From contig NZ_FRXN01000002.1 of NCBI RefSeq assembly GCF_900148515.1, positions 868,001 through 932,000 of the forward strand: DNA of 64,000 nt, given 5' to 3'. The first letter of the stretch is position 1. The number at the start of each line of letters is the position of its first letter. A program made the translations under genes and the position numbers. Of the stretch, positions 8,194 to 16,552 are shown in pieces. The notes below the pieces were generated by a model that ran no database searches, had not been told where the DNA came from, and saw nothing but the letters and a program-made list of their open reading frames with translations. Source of the DNA: Algoriphagus zhangzhouensis. GTDB taxonomy: Bacteria > Bacteroidota > Bacteroidia > Cytophagales > Cyclobacteriaceae.

Positions 8194-9693
8194 CCACACC
8201 AAGAATAGAAGTGGGAGTAAGATTGGAAGTGAGAATCTGATGATATAGCCAAAGAAGGATGGCATTTTGATTCCGCTTTGCTCTGCGATTGATTTTACCA
8301 TGAAGTTTGGACCATTTCCGATGTAGGTCATAGCACCAAAGAATACGGATGCCACAGCAATAGCCATCAATTCAAAGGCTGAATCATGAAAGCCGTCAGC
8401 TGCAAACTGTCTAACTTCTTCAATATTATTGATAGAAGCTCCTTTAGAAGCCATCGCTGCAGCTAGGAAGTTTAAATAAGTTGGTGCATTGTCCAAGAAT
8501 CCAGACAATGTACCCGTTCCCCAATACAAAGTGTTATGAGAAATCATAGCAGCCCCTTCCGGTGATTTGGCGAAGTTTCCAACCAGTTCCAAAGCAGGCA
8601 TCATGGTTCCGAAGATACCAATGAAAATAAAGGCTACTTCGCGAATAGGTTCAAAGTTGAATTCATTCCCTTTGATAGCTCTTTGATCCGCAAACTTGTA
8701 AGAGAAGAATGCAACAGAAAGCATAATTACCTCACGAAGGAAGGAGAACTTTTGACCATCGTAATGGATTGCTGGAACCCATTCGATCACATTTGGATCA
8801 AGGAATACGGAGCAGATTACGATAAATAACCAACCGAAATTCTTGATGCCAATCATTGAGAATTTATTGGTATACGTCACCGGTTCCAACTCAGAATCAT
8901 CAGCAGCTTTTCCGAATTTTTTATCAATAAAGAAGAATACCACTGCCAATACTCCCAACGCAAAAATCCATGCTGGCCAGTTGTGAGTTAAGGTCCAGAA
9001 GAAAGGAATCCCTTTCAAGAAACCAAGGAATAGCGGAGGATCACCGATTGGAGTTAAAGATCCGCCGACATTACTTACCATGAAGATGAAGAAAATGATA
9101 TGGTAAGCCTGAATGTTTCCTTTGTTTAATCTGATGAAAGGTCTGATCAAAAGCATGGAAGCTCCTGTAGTACCGATTAAGTTTGAAATCAAAGCGCCAA
9201 TCAATAGCAATGTCACATTGGCCATTGGCGTGGCCTTCTTGTCTATTTCTATCAAAATACCACCTGAGGCGATGTAAAGTGATGCTAGAAGGGCTATAAA
9301 TTGGACATATTCAGCCAGGGCATGGACTGGAGCATGCACGTTTCCTAAAACAAATAAATAATAGAGAACTACCAAAATAGCCAATCCTACCGCGATTTTA
9401 GGGTAATTGTGATGCCAGAAATGTTCGTAGAATAATGGCCCTGTAGCGATCATCAATAGAAGCGCAACGAATGGAATAACCAACCATCCCGGAGGAGTAT
9501 GATGCTCTTCTTCTCCATGATCTGCATCTGCATGCATTTCTGGAGAATCATGGCTTTCCTCTTGATCATGATCAGCTTGGGCAATTAGGGTACTCGAATT
9601 TGCGGTTTCCATAGCCATACTTTCGGTGGCTTGGATTCCGGTAAAAAATAAAATTCCGAAAAGTATTGAAATGCCAAATATATAGTTCTTCAT
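8170..9693 (-). CDS. nhaD: Sodium:proton antiporter NhaD
   Basis: A 507-residue inner-membrane antiporter of the IT superfamily exchanging Na+ (or Li+) for H+. About twelve hydrophobic segments follow a cleavable-looking N-terminal signal (MKNYIFGISILFGILFF). Between the signal and the first core helix is a His/Asp/Glu-rich segment, residues about 39-66, probably outside the membrane. Core motifs include ATGPLFYEHFWHHN, GTTGASMLLIRPF and LDNAPTYLNFLA. I start at 9693 because the 24 preceding codons are polar and spoil the signal sequence. No nhaA/B/C neighbour is present. Confidence 0.9.
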   Translation of the reverse strand: MKNYIFGISILFGILFFTGIQATESMAMETANSSTLIAQADHDQEESHDSPEMHADADHGEEEHHTPPGWLVIPFVALLLMIATGPLFYEHFWHHNYPKIAVGLAILVVLYYLFVLGNVHAPVHALAEYVQFIALLASLYIASGGILIEIDKKATPMANVTLLLIGALISNLIGTTGASMLLIRPFIRLNKGNIQAYHIIFFIFMVSNVGGSLTPIGDPPLFLGFLKGIPFFWTLTHNWPAWIFALGVLAVVFFFIDKKFGKAADDSELEPVTYTNKFSMIGIKNFGWLFIVICSVFLDPNVIEWVPAIHYDGQKFSFLREVIMLSVAFFSYKFADQRAIKGNEFNFEPIREVAFIFIGIFGTMMPALELVGNFAKSPEGAAMISHNTLYWGTGTLSGFLDNAPTYLNFLAAAMASKGASINNIEEVRQFAADGFHDSAFELMAIAVASVFFGAMTYIGNGPNFMVKSIAEQSGIKMPSFFGYIIRFSLPILLPLLFLVWLVFFAFA

Positions 9694-9820
9694 ATTCTGT
9701 AATTGGGTATGCCGGGTAGTCTTTTCGGTTGAATTATACAAATTTTTGTTGGTAGTTGGCGTCACAAATGTGTTTTGCTAAACTACAGATTTTGTTCGAA
9801 ATGGCACAACAAGAAAACTC

Positions 9821-9860
9821 TGCCCGGATGAATTAATCAAAAATTAATGTCTCCCGGGCA
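9821..9860 (-). terminator. Possible hairpin terminator after amino-acid dehydrogenase
   Basis: TGCCCGG and CCGGGCA, with inner ATTAAT arms, can form a long hairpin just past the dehydrogenase stop on the minus strand. The following tract is only GAGTTTTCTT, so termination is weakly supported. Confidence 0.4.
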
Positions 9861-9876
9861 AAGGTCAAGAATGGTT

Positions 9877-11103
9877 TTACACGAGTTGAGCCAGAGCTAT
9901 TTTAAAGGAGCTTTCAGCTATGTTTGTTTTGCTCGGATTTTCGGAATGAGTCTTTTTCAAGGCTTTCTCTATGGTCTTGCTGACATCTTTGAAAATCGCT
10001 TGATCAGTGACTTCCGCCTTGGAGCTCATAAGATATGCAAACACTCTTGCCATCCCACAGTTAGCGACAAAGTCTGGAATCACTGACACTTGCTGATCAG
10101 TCCAGGTGCCGATAGGTCCAAAGAATATCTCAGGATCTGCAAAAGGCACATTCGCACCACAAGAAATCACTTCAAGTCCTGCTTTGATCATTCTTTCTGA
10201 TTGCTCACGTGTGATAAGCCTAGATGCCGCTGCAGGAATGAAAATTTCACTTTCCAAATCCCAGATTTTTTGATTGATTTCGTCAAATGAAATCAAATTT
10301 GGAGATACTAATTTATTGCCATTTCTGGTGACAAACAATTCTCTGACTTCATCTAAGGTGAAGCCATTTTGATTGATTAGCCCGCCATCTCGATCTATGA
10401 TTCCGACAATTTTGACACCTTCAACTGCTAAGAAACATGCAGCTGCAGCTCCAACATTTCCCCAACCTTGTATGACAGCTCTTTTCCCTTTTAGCTCTCC
10501 TCCCCAAATTTTGTAATAGTGCCTTACTGCCTCAGCTACACCAAAGCCAGTGATCATATCAGCTACAGTGTATTTTTTGGGACCATTTGGAGTATAGTGA
10601 GGATCTTCCAATACTTTGGAAACCCCTTGTCTTAATTGACCGAGTTTTTTGATTTTTTCCGGTTCCGTGGCATGGAAATGTCCATTTACGATTCCTTCTT
10701 GAGGATGCCAAATCCCAAAAGATTCTGTGATTGGGATTACCTCATGGATTTCGTCCACATTCATATCTCCTCCAGTACCATAGTAGTTTTTCAAAAGTGG
10801 AGTAACGGCCTTATACCATCTTCTCAACACTTCATCTTTTCGAGGATCACTAGGATCGAAATTGATCCCAGATTTTGCTCCTCCAATAGCTGGACCTGAA
10901 ACAGTGAATTTGACTTCCATGGTTTTGGCCAATGACTCCACCTCTCTCTTGTCCAGTCCTTTGCGCATTCTGGTGCCGCCTCCAGCAGCTCCTCCTCTTA
11001 GTGAGTTGATGACTACCCAGCCTTCGGCTTCAGACTCTGAATCTGACCATTCAAAGGTGATTTCAGGTTTTTGATTTTCAAACCTTTTTAATAATTCCTG
11101 CAT
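9877..11103 (-). CDS. Glu/Leu/Phe/Val dehydrogenase family protein
   Basis: A 408-residue NAD(P)-dependent amino-acid dehydrogenase doing reversible oxidative deamination. The Gly-rich substrate loop RGGAAGGGTRM is near residue 36, the catalytic Lys77 is in GGAKSGINFDP, and the Rossmann loop GWGNVGAAAA is near 200. The glycine-rich loop is closer to leucine/valine dehydrogenases than to classical GdhA, and substrate preference cannot be read reliably. A TTG nine codons upstream (11130) is ruled out because it lies inside the -7 promoter element; ATG 11103 is the start. Confidence 0.88.
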   Translation of the reverse strand: MQELLKRFENQKPEITFEWSDSESEAEGWVVINSLRGGAAGGGTRMRKGLDKREVESLAKTMEVKFTVSGPAIGGAKSGINFDPSDPRKDEVLRRWYKAVTPLLKNYYGTGGDMNVDEIHEVIPITESFGIWHPQEGIVNGHFHATEPEKIKKLGQLRQGVSKVLEDPHYTPNGPKKYTVADMITGFGVAEAVRHYYKIWGGELKGKRAVIQGWGNVGAAAACFLAVEGVKIVGIIDRDGGLINQNGFTLDEVRELFVTRNGNKLVSPNLISFDEINQKIWDLESEIFIPAAASRLITREQSERMIKAGLEVISCGANVPFADPEIFFGPIGTWTDQQVSVIPDFVANCGMARVFAYLMSSKAEVTDQAIFKDVSKTIEKALKKTHSENPSKTNIAESSFKIALAQLV

Positions 11104-11127
11104 GTAAAATTTGGGTTTATATGCAGG

Positions 11128-11135
11128 CAAAAATA
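11128..11135 (-). promoter_or_regulatory. -7 element TATTTTTG for the dehydrogenase gene
   Basis: Minus-strand TATTTTTG lies 24 bases before ATG 11103, predicting a leader of about 18-20 bases. No good TTG is seen at the usual -33 spacing. Confidence 0.5.
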
Positions 11136-11176
11136 TAAAAATTCCTAGGCTCTCCTAGTTTGAAATTAGAACGTAA

Positions 11177-12250
11177 TTATTCGTAAATCACTCCGCCACT
11201 GGAATTTCTGCTTGCCCCTGTGACTGAAGCGAGACAATTGTCTTGGCCTAGAATTCTCAATAAACCTAGAAGAGCGAAAATCAAAGCCTCTTTAAATTCG
11301 ATCAGCTTTTTCTCTGCAGGGGAAAAATTCCATTTGCCTTGAAGATGAAAGTCCAATCTTTCTATAAAGTATAAGTTATAAGCTCCGCCTCCGGTGATAA
11401 GGACGGACGGTTTTTCTTTTTCTGATTTTTCTTGAATTGTCTTGGCTATTTGAAATGCATAATGCTCCAAAAGGGTCGCAAGCTTATCTTTTTCTGAAGC
11501 CTCAAAATGCTCAATCAATGGGATGAAATCATTTTCCATGTCCTCTCTTCCCAATGATTTGGCTCCGGACTTTTGGTAAAAAGGCACTTCGTTTAGTTGA
11601 TCTAGCAGTTCGGTTTGAACCTTGCCCTCTGAAGCCCAAATTCCCTGATCATCATAGGGAGCTCCCAATTTCTCGGCAATTGGATTGAGAAGAATATTAA
11701 ATGGACTGATATCGAAAGCAATCCTTTTGCCTTGATATTCCATGCTAATATTGGAAATCCCACCCAGATTGATGCAGAAATCTTTATCAGAAAAGAGTTC
11801 TTGGTCGCCAATAGGTACCAAAGGTGCTCCCTGCCCTCCTAGTTGGACATCCTTCATCCGAAAATCATTGATGACTTTCAACCCACAAGCAGATTGGATG
11901 GCCCATCCATTTCCAATTTGAAGACTCAATCCTTTTTGAGGTTGATGAAAAACGGTATGTCCGTGAGAACAAACAGCAAGAGGGGAATAGTCATGTCTAT
12001 TGCAGAATTCATTAACCTGCTCCCCCATCCATTTTCCAAATTCCACATCCAAAAGGTTTAGATCCAAAGCTGGTAGCAAATGTGAATTCATCAACTTTTC
12101 TCCCAATCCTGAGGGAAAAGGGACCGTCTCAGCCTTGATAATCTGAAAAGACCATGAGTTTTCTTTATAAAATTCGCAAAAAGCAATGTCCAATCCATCG
12201 CCTGAAGTGCCAGACATCAAACCTATCACCTGGTATTTTTGTGGACTCAT
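11177..12250 (-). CDS. anmK: Anhydro-N-acetylmuramic acid kinase
   Basis: A 357-residue kinase of the ASKHA fold that hydrolyses and phosphorylates 1,6-anhydro-MurNAc to MurNAc-6-phosphate in peptidoglycan recycling. The ATP loop GLMSGTSGDGLD is at residues 10-21, the CSHGHTVFHQP segment near 94, NLGGISNIS near 163 and the second phosphate loop ITGGGAYN near 288. Length is normal. No murQ or other recycling gene adjoins it. It runs toward the dehydrogenase gene on the same strand, 73 bases apart with a weak hairpin between. Confidence 0.93.
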   Translation of the reverse strand: MSPQKYQVIGLMSGTSGDGLDIAFCEFYKENSWSFQIIKAETVPFPSGLGEKLMNSHLLPALDLNLLDVEFGKWMGEQVNEFCNRHDYSPLAVCSHGHTVFHQPQKGLSLQIGNGWAIQSACGLKVINDFRMKDVQLGGQGAPLVPIGDQELFSDKDFCINLGGISNISMEYQGKRIAFDISPFNILLNPIAEKLGAPYDDQGIWASEGKVQTELLDQLNEVPFYQKSGAKSLGREDMENDFIPLIEHFEASEKDKLATLLEHYAFQIAKTIQEKSEKEKPSVLITGGGAYNLYFIERLDFHLQGKWNFSPAEKKLIEFKEALIFALLGLLRILGQDNCLASVTGASRNSSGGVIYE

Positions 12251-12351
12251 GGGTTAATATTTGTTAAGTGAGGGAGGATATAAAGATAATTTTAGAAATC
12301 AGAAAAAGCCCTGTTTTTTTAAATGGCTAATTTGCAAACAGAATTCTAGTC

Positions 12352-13068
12352 ATGCCCAATCTCATTATCGACATAGGAAATACCCGCATCAAATCTGCCC
12401 TTTTTAAAGAGGGTAATGTGATTTGGGAGCAATCTTTTCCCAGTTTGGAAAAGGCAAAAGCTATTTGGAAGGAGCTGGAATTTACCAATTGTTTAATTTC
12501 TTCTGTTAAGTGGGAAGAGGATGAATTGAGAAGAGATTTGGATTTTGACTTTCTTTTTTTGACAAAATCAACACCTTTGCCGATCCAAAATGGCTATGGA
12601 ACTCCGGAAACTTTGGGTTTGGATCGCCTTGCAGCGGCAACTGGAGGCTGGCAATTATCAAAAGGTGAAGCAACTTTGGTTGTGGATTTGGGAAGTTGCA
12701 TGACTTTCGAATTAGTCAATGACCGAAACACCTATCTAGGCGGCGCGATAAGCCCAGGCTTAGAGATGAGAGCCAAGGCCATGAACCAGTTTACGGCTAG
12801 GCTTCCTTTGATCGAAGTTGGAAAAAAACCAGAATCACATTTAGGAGATTCTACCAAATCTTGCATGCAGTCAGGAGTATGGTACGGAATAGCCTTTGAA
12901 ATAATGGGTCAAATTCAGGCTTATAGGGCCGAATTTCCTGAAATTAAGGTCTTTGTTTGCGGAGGAGATGCACAATCTTTTGAATCATTGGCAAAAGACC
13001 ACATATTTGTAGTCCCAAATTTAGTCCTGCATGGACTGAATTGTATTCTAAACCACAATGTTGAGTAA
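12352..13068 (+). CDS. coaX: Type III pantothenate kinase
   Basis: A 238-residue enzyme for the first step of coenzyme A synthesis. The three type III signatures are present: IIDIGNTRIK at the N-terminus (phosphate loop), YGTPETLGLDRLAAA near 83 (pantothenate site) and VVDLGSCMTFE near 119. The usual GTxxT in the last motif reads GSCMT, a mild variation. The end overlaps the next gene by 11 bases, linking CoA synthesis to the envelope series downstream. Confidence 0.93.
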   Translation: MPNLIIDIGNTRIKSALFKEGNVIWEQSFPSLEKAKAIWKELEFTNCLISSVKWEEDELRRDLDFDFLFLTKSTPLPIQNGYGTPETLGLDRLAAATGGWQLSKGEATLVVDLGSCMTFELVNDRNTYLGGAISPGLEMRAKAMNQFTARLPLIEVGKKPESHLGDSTKSCMQSGVWYGIAFEIMGQIQAYRAEFPEIKVFVCGGDAQSFESLAKDHIFVVPNLVLHGLNCILNHNVE

Positions 13069-14341
13069 GATCAAATTGCACTTGTTGGGTGTGTGTTGCA
13101 CCCTTTTGTTATTTTCTGAAGCGCAGGCCCAAGGCAGTGCGTCCACCTATTCCGCTTTGGGTATAGGTGAATTTAATTATTCTGGATTGACTCAAAACCA
13201 AGGAATGGGAGGCCTTGGAATCAGTTTTGGTACTGGTTGGAACCCAAATGTGGTCAATCCCGCTCTTCAAACAAGAAATACGATTTTTAACTTTCAAGCA
13301 GCATTGAACTATAAGAAAATCAATGCAAGCAATGGCTCTGAATCTTCAGACGTCGATGGTGGAGGTCTATCCTATATAGCAATGTCTCTGCCTTTCAAAC
13401 CTGGAAAGTTTGCAATGGGCATGGGGTTGAATCAGATCACCTCTGTTAATTACCGACTTCAGGTTTCAAGCATGGTAAGTGGAACAGAAATCGAATCCTT
13501 CAACAATATCGAGGGAGATGGCGGTATCAGTGAGGCTTATTTGAGTGCGGGCTTCTTGTTAGCCAAAAATTTGAGTATCGGTATTCATGGATCCTACCTA
13601 TTTGGATCTACTATTCGAACTAATCAGCTATCACTTTTTGATCAAGATGGCGTCTCAGTGGGCAACTCATCAGAATATTATGAAAGATTAACAGTTTCAG
13701 ATGTTGGGGTGAAATTTGGAGCTCACTATTACTTCAAAGTAGGTGACAAAAGTAATCTACACCTTGGTGCCATTTATCAGGGACTAGGTGACGTTAGTGG
13801 AAAAGCTTTTGCCAAACTGGCTGCATTTGGTGAAGCTAGCGATCCCGATTCGGAAGGAGATCTAGTTTTCAACGATGAAAAGGGAAGTATCTATATTCCA
13901 AGTCGTTACGGATTTGGGGTCAGCTATGAAAAGATCAATAAATACGTTATTGGACTAGAAGGACAATACCAAGATTTCAAAGATTTCAAGAATTTCTTGG
14001 GAAATGAATTGCAATTAAGAGAGACTGTGAAAGTAGGTTTGGGTATGCAAATCGTGCCAGATTTCTTAGAGGTGGACAACCTTTTGAAGAGAGCTACCTA
14101 TAGGTTTGGATTCGAGTTTCAGCAGACTCCATACTTCCTAAACCAGACAAATATCAATGACCTTGGCATTAACTTTGGAGCTTCAATTCCAGTTAATCAA
14201 TTGTCTTTATTAAATTTCGCAGTGAAAGTGGGACAAAGAGGAACAACCTCTGCAGGATTGATTCGAGAGAACTATGTGAACTTCACCCTTGGCTTCTCAT
14301 TGAATGACAACTCCTGGTTCTACAAAAGAGTATTTGATTAA
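13058..14341 (+). CDS. Outer-membrane beta-barrel protein
   Basis: A 427-residue secreted protein with a signal peptide ending AQAQG (residues about 1-25). It is rich in alternating aromatic/polar beta-strand segments separated by Gly/Asn turns, and NPALQTR near the N-terminus resembles FadL/PorV-like barrels. Its place between coaX and TPR/lptC genes points to a surface-biogenesis or transport role. No specific substrate can be assigned. Confidence 0.75.
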   Translation: MLSKIKLHLLGVCCTLLLFSEAQAQGSASTYSALGIGEFNYSGLTQNQGMGGLGISFGTGWNPNVVNPALQTRNTIFNFQAALNYKKINASNGSESSDVDGGGLSYIAMSLPFKPGKFAMGMGLNQITSVNYRLQVSSMVSGTEIESFNNIEGDGGISEAYLSAGFLLAKNLSIGIHGSYLFGSTIRTNQLSLFDQDGVSVGNSSEYYERLTVSDVGVKFGAHYYFKVGDKSNLHLGAIYQGLGDVSGKAFAKLAAFGEASDPDSEGDLVFNDEKGSIYIPSRYGFGVSYEKINKYVIGLEGQYQDFKDFKNFLGNELQLRETVKVGLGMQIVPDFLEVDNLLKRATYRFGFEFQQTPYFLNQTNINDLGINFGASIPVNQLSLLNFAVKVGQRGTTSAGLIRENYVNFTLGFSLNDNSWFYKRVFD

Positions 14342-14411
14342 AAAATTAACCTGTTTGGGAATCCAAACAAAAATAGAAGAGCGTAATTAACCGAATTAAA
14401 CAAGTCAAACC

Positions 14412-15716
14412 ATGAAAATTAAATCAACCCTTCTGGGGCTTTCTGCCTTGCTTTTCGCCGGAATGGTGCAAGCACAGGATGGATGGAATTTTCCAACTGA
14501 TCCTGCTGAGGAAGCCAAAGCCAAAGAATTGAACGCTGCTTACACTGATTACATGAAGTCTGAGCAGTTTGTAGAAGCTACCAAGCCATTACATTGGTTA
14601 TTGGTAAATGTACCTGAGCTAAATGAGTCCATCTATATCAATGGTGTGACTGTTTACAAAGGTGCCGCTGATGCTACAGCTGATGAAGCAAAAAAGAGAG
14701 AATATCAAGATTCAGTAATTTGGGTCTATAATAAGCGTGATGAAATTTATGACAACGCACCTAAGTGGATTGAAAACAAAGCTTATTACGGATATGGATT
14801 CTATAAAGGAGCAAAAGAAAAATTAGCCGATGTTGTTGGTGACTTTGAAAGAGCCAAGGAATTGAATGGTGAACTTTCATTGACAGCTCTTTATCCTGCA
14901 TATTTTGACGCAGTCAGAAGACACGATGCATACAACGATGCTTATACCGATGAGCAAATCTTGGATATTTATGCAAGCATTCAAGAGGATTTGGATAAAG
15001 CTGAAGCGGGTGGAAAAGATGTTTCATCTCCAAGAAGCCAAATGGAGCAGTTGTTAGTTGCTATGGAATTGATCGATTGTGACTTTATCGAGAATACTAT
15101 GGGACCTAAATTGGCTGCAGATCCAACCAATGAAAAATTGGCTCAACAAATCTTCCAGTATTCTGTACAATACAAGTGTTTGTCATCTAATGCTTTCTTG
15201 TCTGCTTTGGAATTGATTGACTCCAATAATCCTACCTATGCTACTTCTCAAGTAAGAGCAATGAGATATATCCAGGAGAAAGACTATGAAAAAGCTCAAC
15301 CAGTATTGGAGAAAGCTTTGACATTGGCTGAAAACGATGTTCAGAAAGCTGAAATCCAAATGGACTTAGCGAAAGTACATGCAAACTTGGGTAGAAAATC
15401 TGCTGCAAGAAACGCTGCTAAAGAAGCTGCTGCTTTGGATCCGGAAAGAACCAAAGATGCATATTCAATGATCGGTGGATTGTACATGAACTCTTTCAAT
15501 GATTGTAAAGGTGGTGTTTCTCGAGTGAAAGACCGTGCTATCTACATGGCTGCTTATAATGCATACCAGAGAGCTGGTGATTCTCAAGGAATGGCTCAAG
15601 CAAGAGGCCAGTTCCCTTCTAAAGAAGAGGTATTTACTGAAGGCCTTCAGGTAGGTGGATCCATCAGCACTGGATGCTGGATCGGAGAGACCGTATCTAT
15701 CTCCACTAGAGATTAA
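14412..15716 (+). CDS. Periplasmic TPR protein
   Basis: A 434-residue protein with a clear signal peptide (cleavage after QA-QA, about residue 21). The C-terminal half carries TPR-like helices (residues about 270-350, PVLEKALTLAENDVQKAEIQMDLAKVHANLG split over two units). Cysteines near 215 and 258 and in the C-terminal ISTGCWIG could form disulfides. It is Ala/Glu rich with an optimised codon look (many GCT, GAA, AAA), suggesting strong expression. It ends at a strong terminator. Confidence 0.8.
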   Translation: MKIKSTLLGLSALLFAGMVQAQDGWNFPTDPAEEAKAKELNAAYTDYMKSEQFVEATKPLHWLLVNVPELNESIYINGVTVYKGAADATADEAKKREYQDSVIWVYNKRDEIYDNAPKWIENKAYYGYGFYKGAKEKLADVVGDFERAKELNGELSLTALYPAYFDAVRRHDAYNDAYTDEQILDIYASIQEDLDKAEAGGKDVSSPRSQMEQLLVAMELIDCDFIENTMGPKLAADPTNEKLAQQIFQYSVQYKCLSSNAFLSALELIDSNNPTYATSQVRAMRYIQEKDYEKAQPVLEKALTLAENDVQKAEIQMDLAKVHANLGRKSAARNAAKEAAALDPERTKDAYSMIGGLYMNSFNDCKGGVSRVKDRAIYMAAYNAYQRAGDSQGMAQARGQFPSKEEVFTEGLQVGGSISTGCWIGETVSISTRD

Positions 15717-15740
15717 TTTAACTTCATTTATATAGGAAAA

Positions 15741-15764
15741 GGCAGCCAATTGGCTGCCTTTTTT
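15741..15764 (+). terminator. Rho-independent terminator
   Basis: Perfect palindrome GGCAGCCAATTGGCTGCC (7-base stem, AATT loop) followed by six T, 24 bases after the TPR gene stop. Confidence 0.9.
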
Positions 15765-15795
15765 CGTTGGGTACACTCAAAGGAAAAATATAGTT

Positions 15796-15803
15796 TATCT
15801 TTG
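15796..15803 (+). promoter_or_regulatory. -7 element TATCTTTG for lptC
   Basis: TATCTTTG ends 4 bases before ATG 15808. Since the signal peptide fixes that start, the predicted transcription start coincides with the start codon. No TTG is seen at normal -33 spacing. Confidence 0.55.
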
Positions 15804-15807
15804 TGCC

Positions 15808-16344
15808 ATGAAGAATTTATACCTTCTAGTTTTAAGTATTTTCATTTTTGCAGCATGTGATCAGGAGATAGATTCCTCTGCCTTGGAGGTTTATGATGGA
15901 CCCATAAGAATGGGGACTAATATCCATTTGATCAGGTCTGATTCTGCGGTAGTCAGGTCCGAGATCAAGGCACCGAAACAAATGCAATTTTTGAATGGAA
16001 ATATGGAGTTTCCTGATGGGATCTTAATCGAACATTTTGAAGTGGATGGTAAGAAAAGCACCATTTTGAAAGCAGATAGAGGATATTTTGACAAGGAAAA
16101 AAATCTTTATCGTGGCGAAGGTAATGTTCAAGTAGATAATATTTTGGAAGATCAGCACCTCCAAAGCGAAGAGTTGTTTTGGGATCCCAATAAGCAAAAA
16201 ATCTATACAGATAAGTTTGTGACCATTAGAGATAAGGAGACTTTATTCAATGGGACAGGAATGGAAGCAGATCAGAATTTTAAAAATTACACATTAAAAA
16301 AATTGAGGGATAGTAGGACTATTCTACCGGGAGAAGATCTATGA
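15808..16344 (+). CDS. lptC: LPS export ABC transporter periplasmic protein LptC
   Basis: A 178-residue LptC-family protein bridging the LptB2FG transporter and LptA in lipopolysaccharide export. It starts with a lipoprotein signal whose lipobox is FAAC (Cys17), as in other Bacteroidota LptC proteins, unlike the transmembrane anchor of E. coli LptC. Beta-jellyroll features include LKADRGYFDKEKNLYRGEG near 90 and a C-terminal GTGMEADQNFKNY. It overlaps the next small gene by 4 bases. The partner lpt genes are outside the window. Confidence 0.85.
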   Translation: MKNLYLLVLSIFIFAACDQEIDSSALEVYDGPIRMGTNIHLIRSDSAVVRSEIKAPKQMQFLNGNMEFPDGILIEHFEVDGKKSTILKADRGYFDKEKNLYRGEGNVQVDNILEDQHLQSEELFWDPNKQKIYTDKFVTIRDKETLFNGTGMEADQNFKNYTLKKLRDSRTILPGEDL

Positions 16345-16550
16345 AATTAGCAGATGTATTGATATTGTCCTTGTCATTGGCTTTGATTATCATTGGAATC
16401 CACCAGACGATGACAGTAGGAATTGGCTATTCTTACTCTATATTTATGTTTGCTGTGGCACTTTTGTTTTGGTTTCAATACAGAAGAATGAAAAACCCAC
16501 CGCCAACTGATATTCCTGAAAAAATGAAAAAGAAAAAACGGAAACACTAA
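16341..16550 (+). CDS. Small inner-membrane protein, two predicted helices
   Basis: A 69-residue protein with two hydrophobic helices (about 5-22 and 28-47) and a very basic tail (KMKKKKRKH) that should stay in the cytoplasm. The ATGA overlap with lptC and the 2-base gap to the CNNM gene show it belongs to the same operon. No family is recognised. Its position suggests a small partner in LPS export or envelope assembly, which is inference. Confidence 0.75.
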   Translation: MKLADVLILSLSLALIIIGIHQTMTVGIGYSYSIFMFAVALLFWFQYRRMKNPPPTDIPEKMKKKKRKH

Positions 16551-16552
16551 TT

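Noticed and set aside
11104..11130. TTG start for the amino-acid dehydrogenase
   Set aside because: The codon overlaps the TATTTTTG -7 element, so it should not be transcribed.
11144..11157. CTAGG/CCTAG hairpin between anmK and the dehydrogenase
   Set aside because: Only a 5-base stem; the following T-rich stretch is mostly the next gene's promoter DNA.
14352..14369. TGTTTGG/CCAAACA hairpin after the beta-barrel gene
   Set aside because: No T-run follows on the plus strand, so not called a terminator; it could be a processing site.
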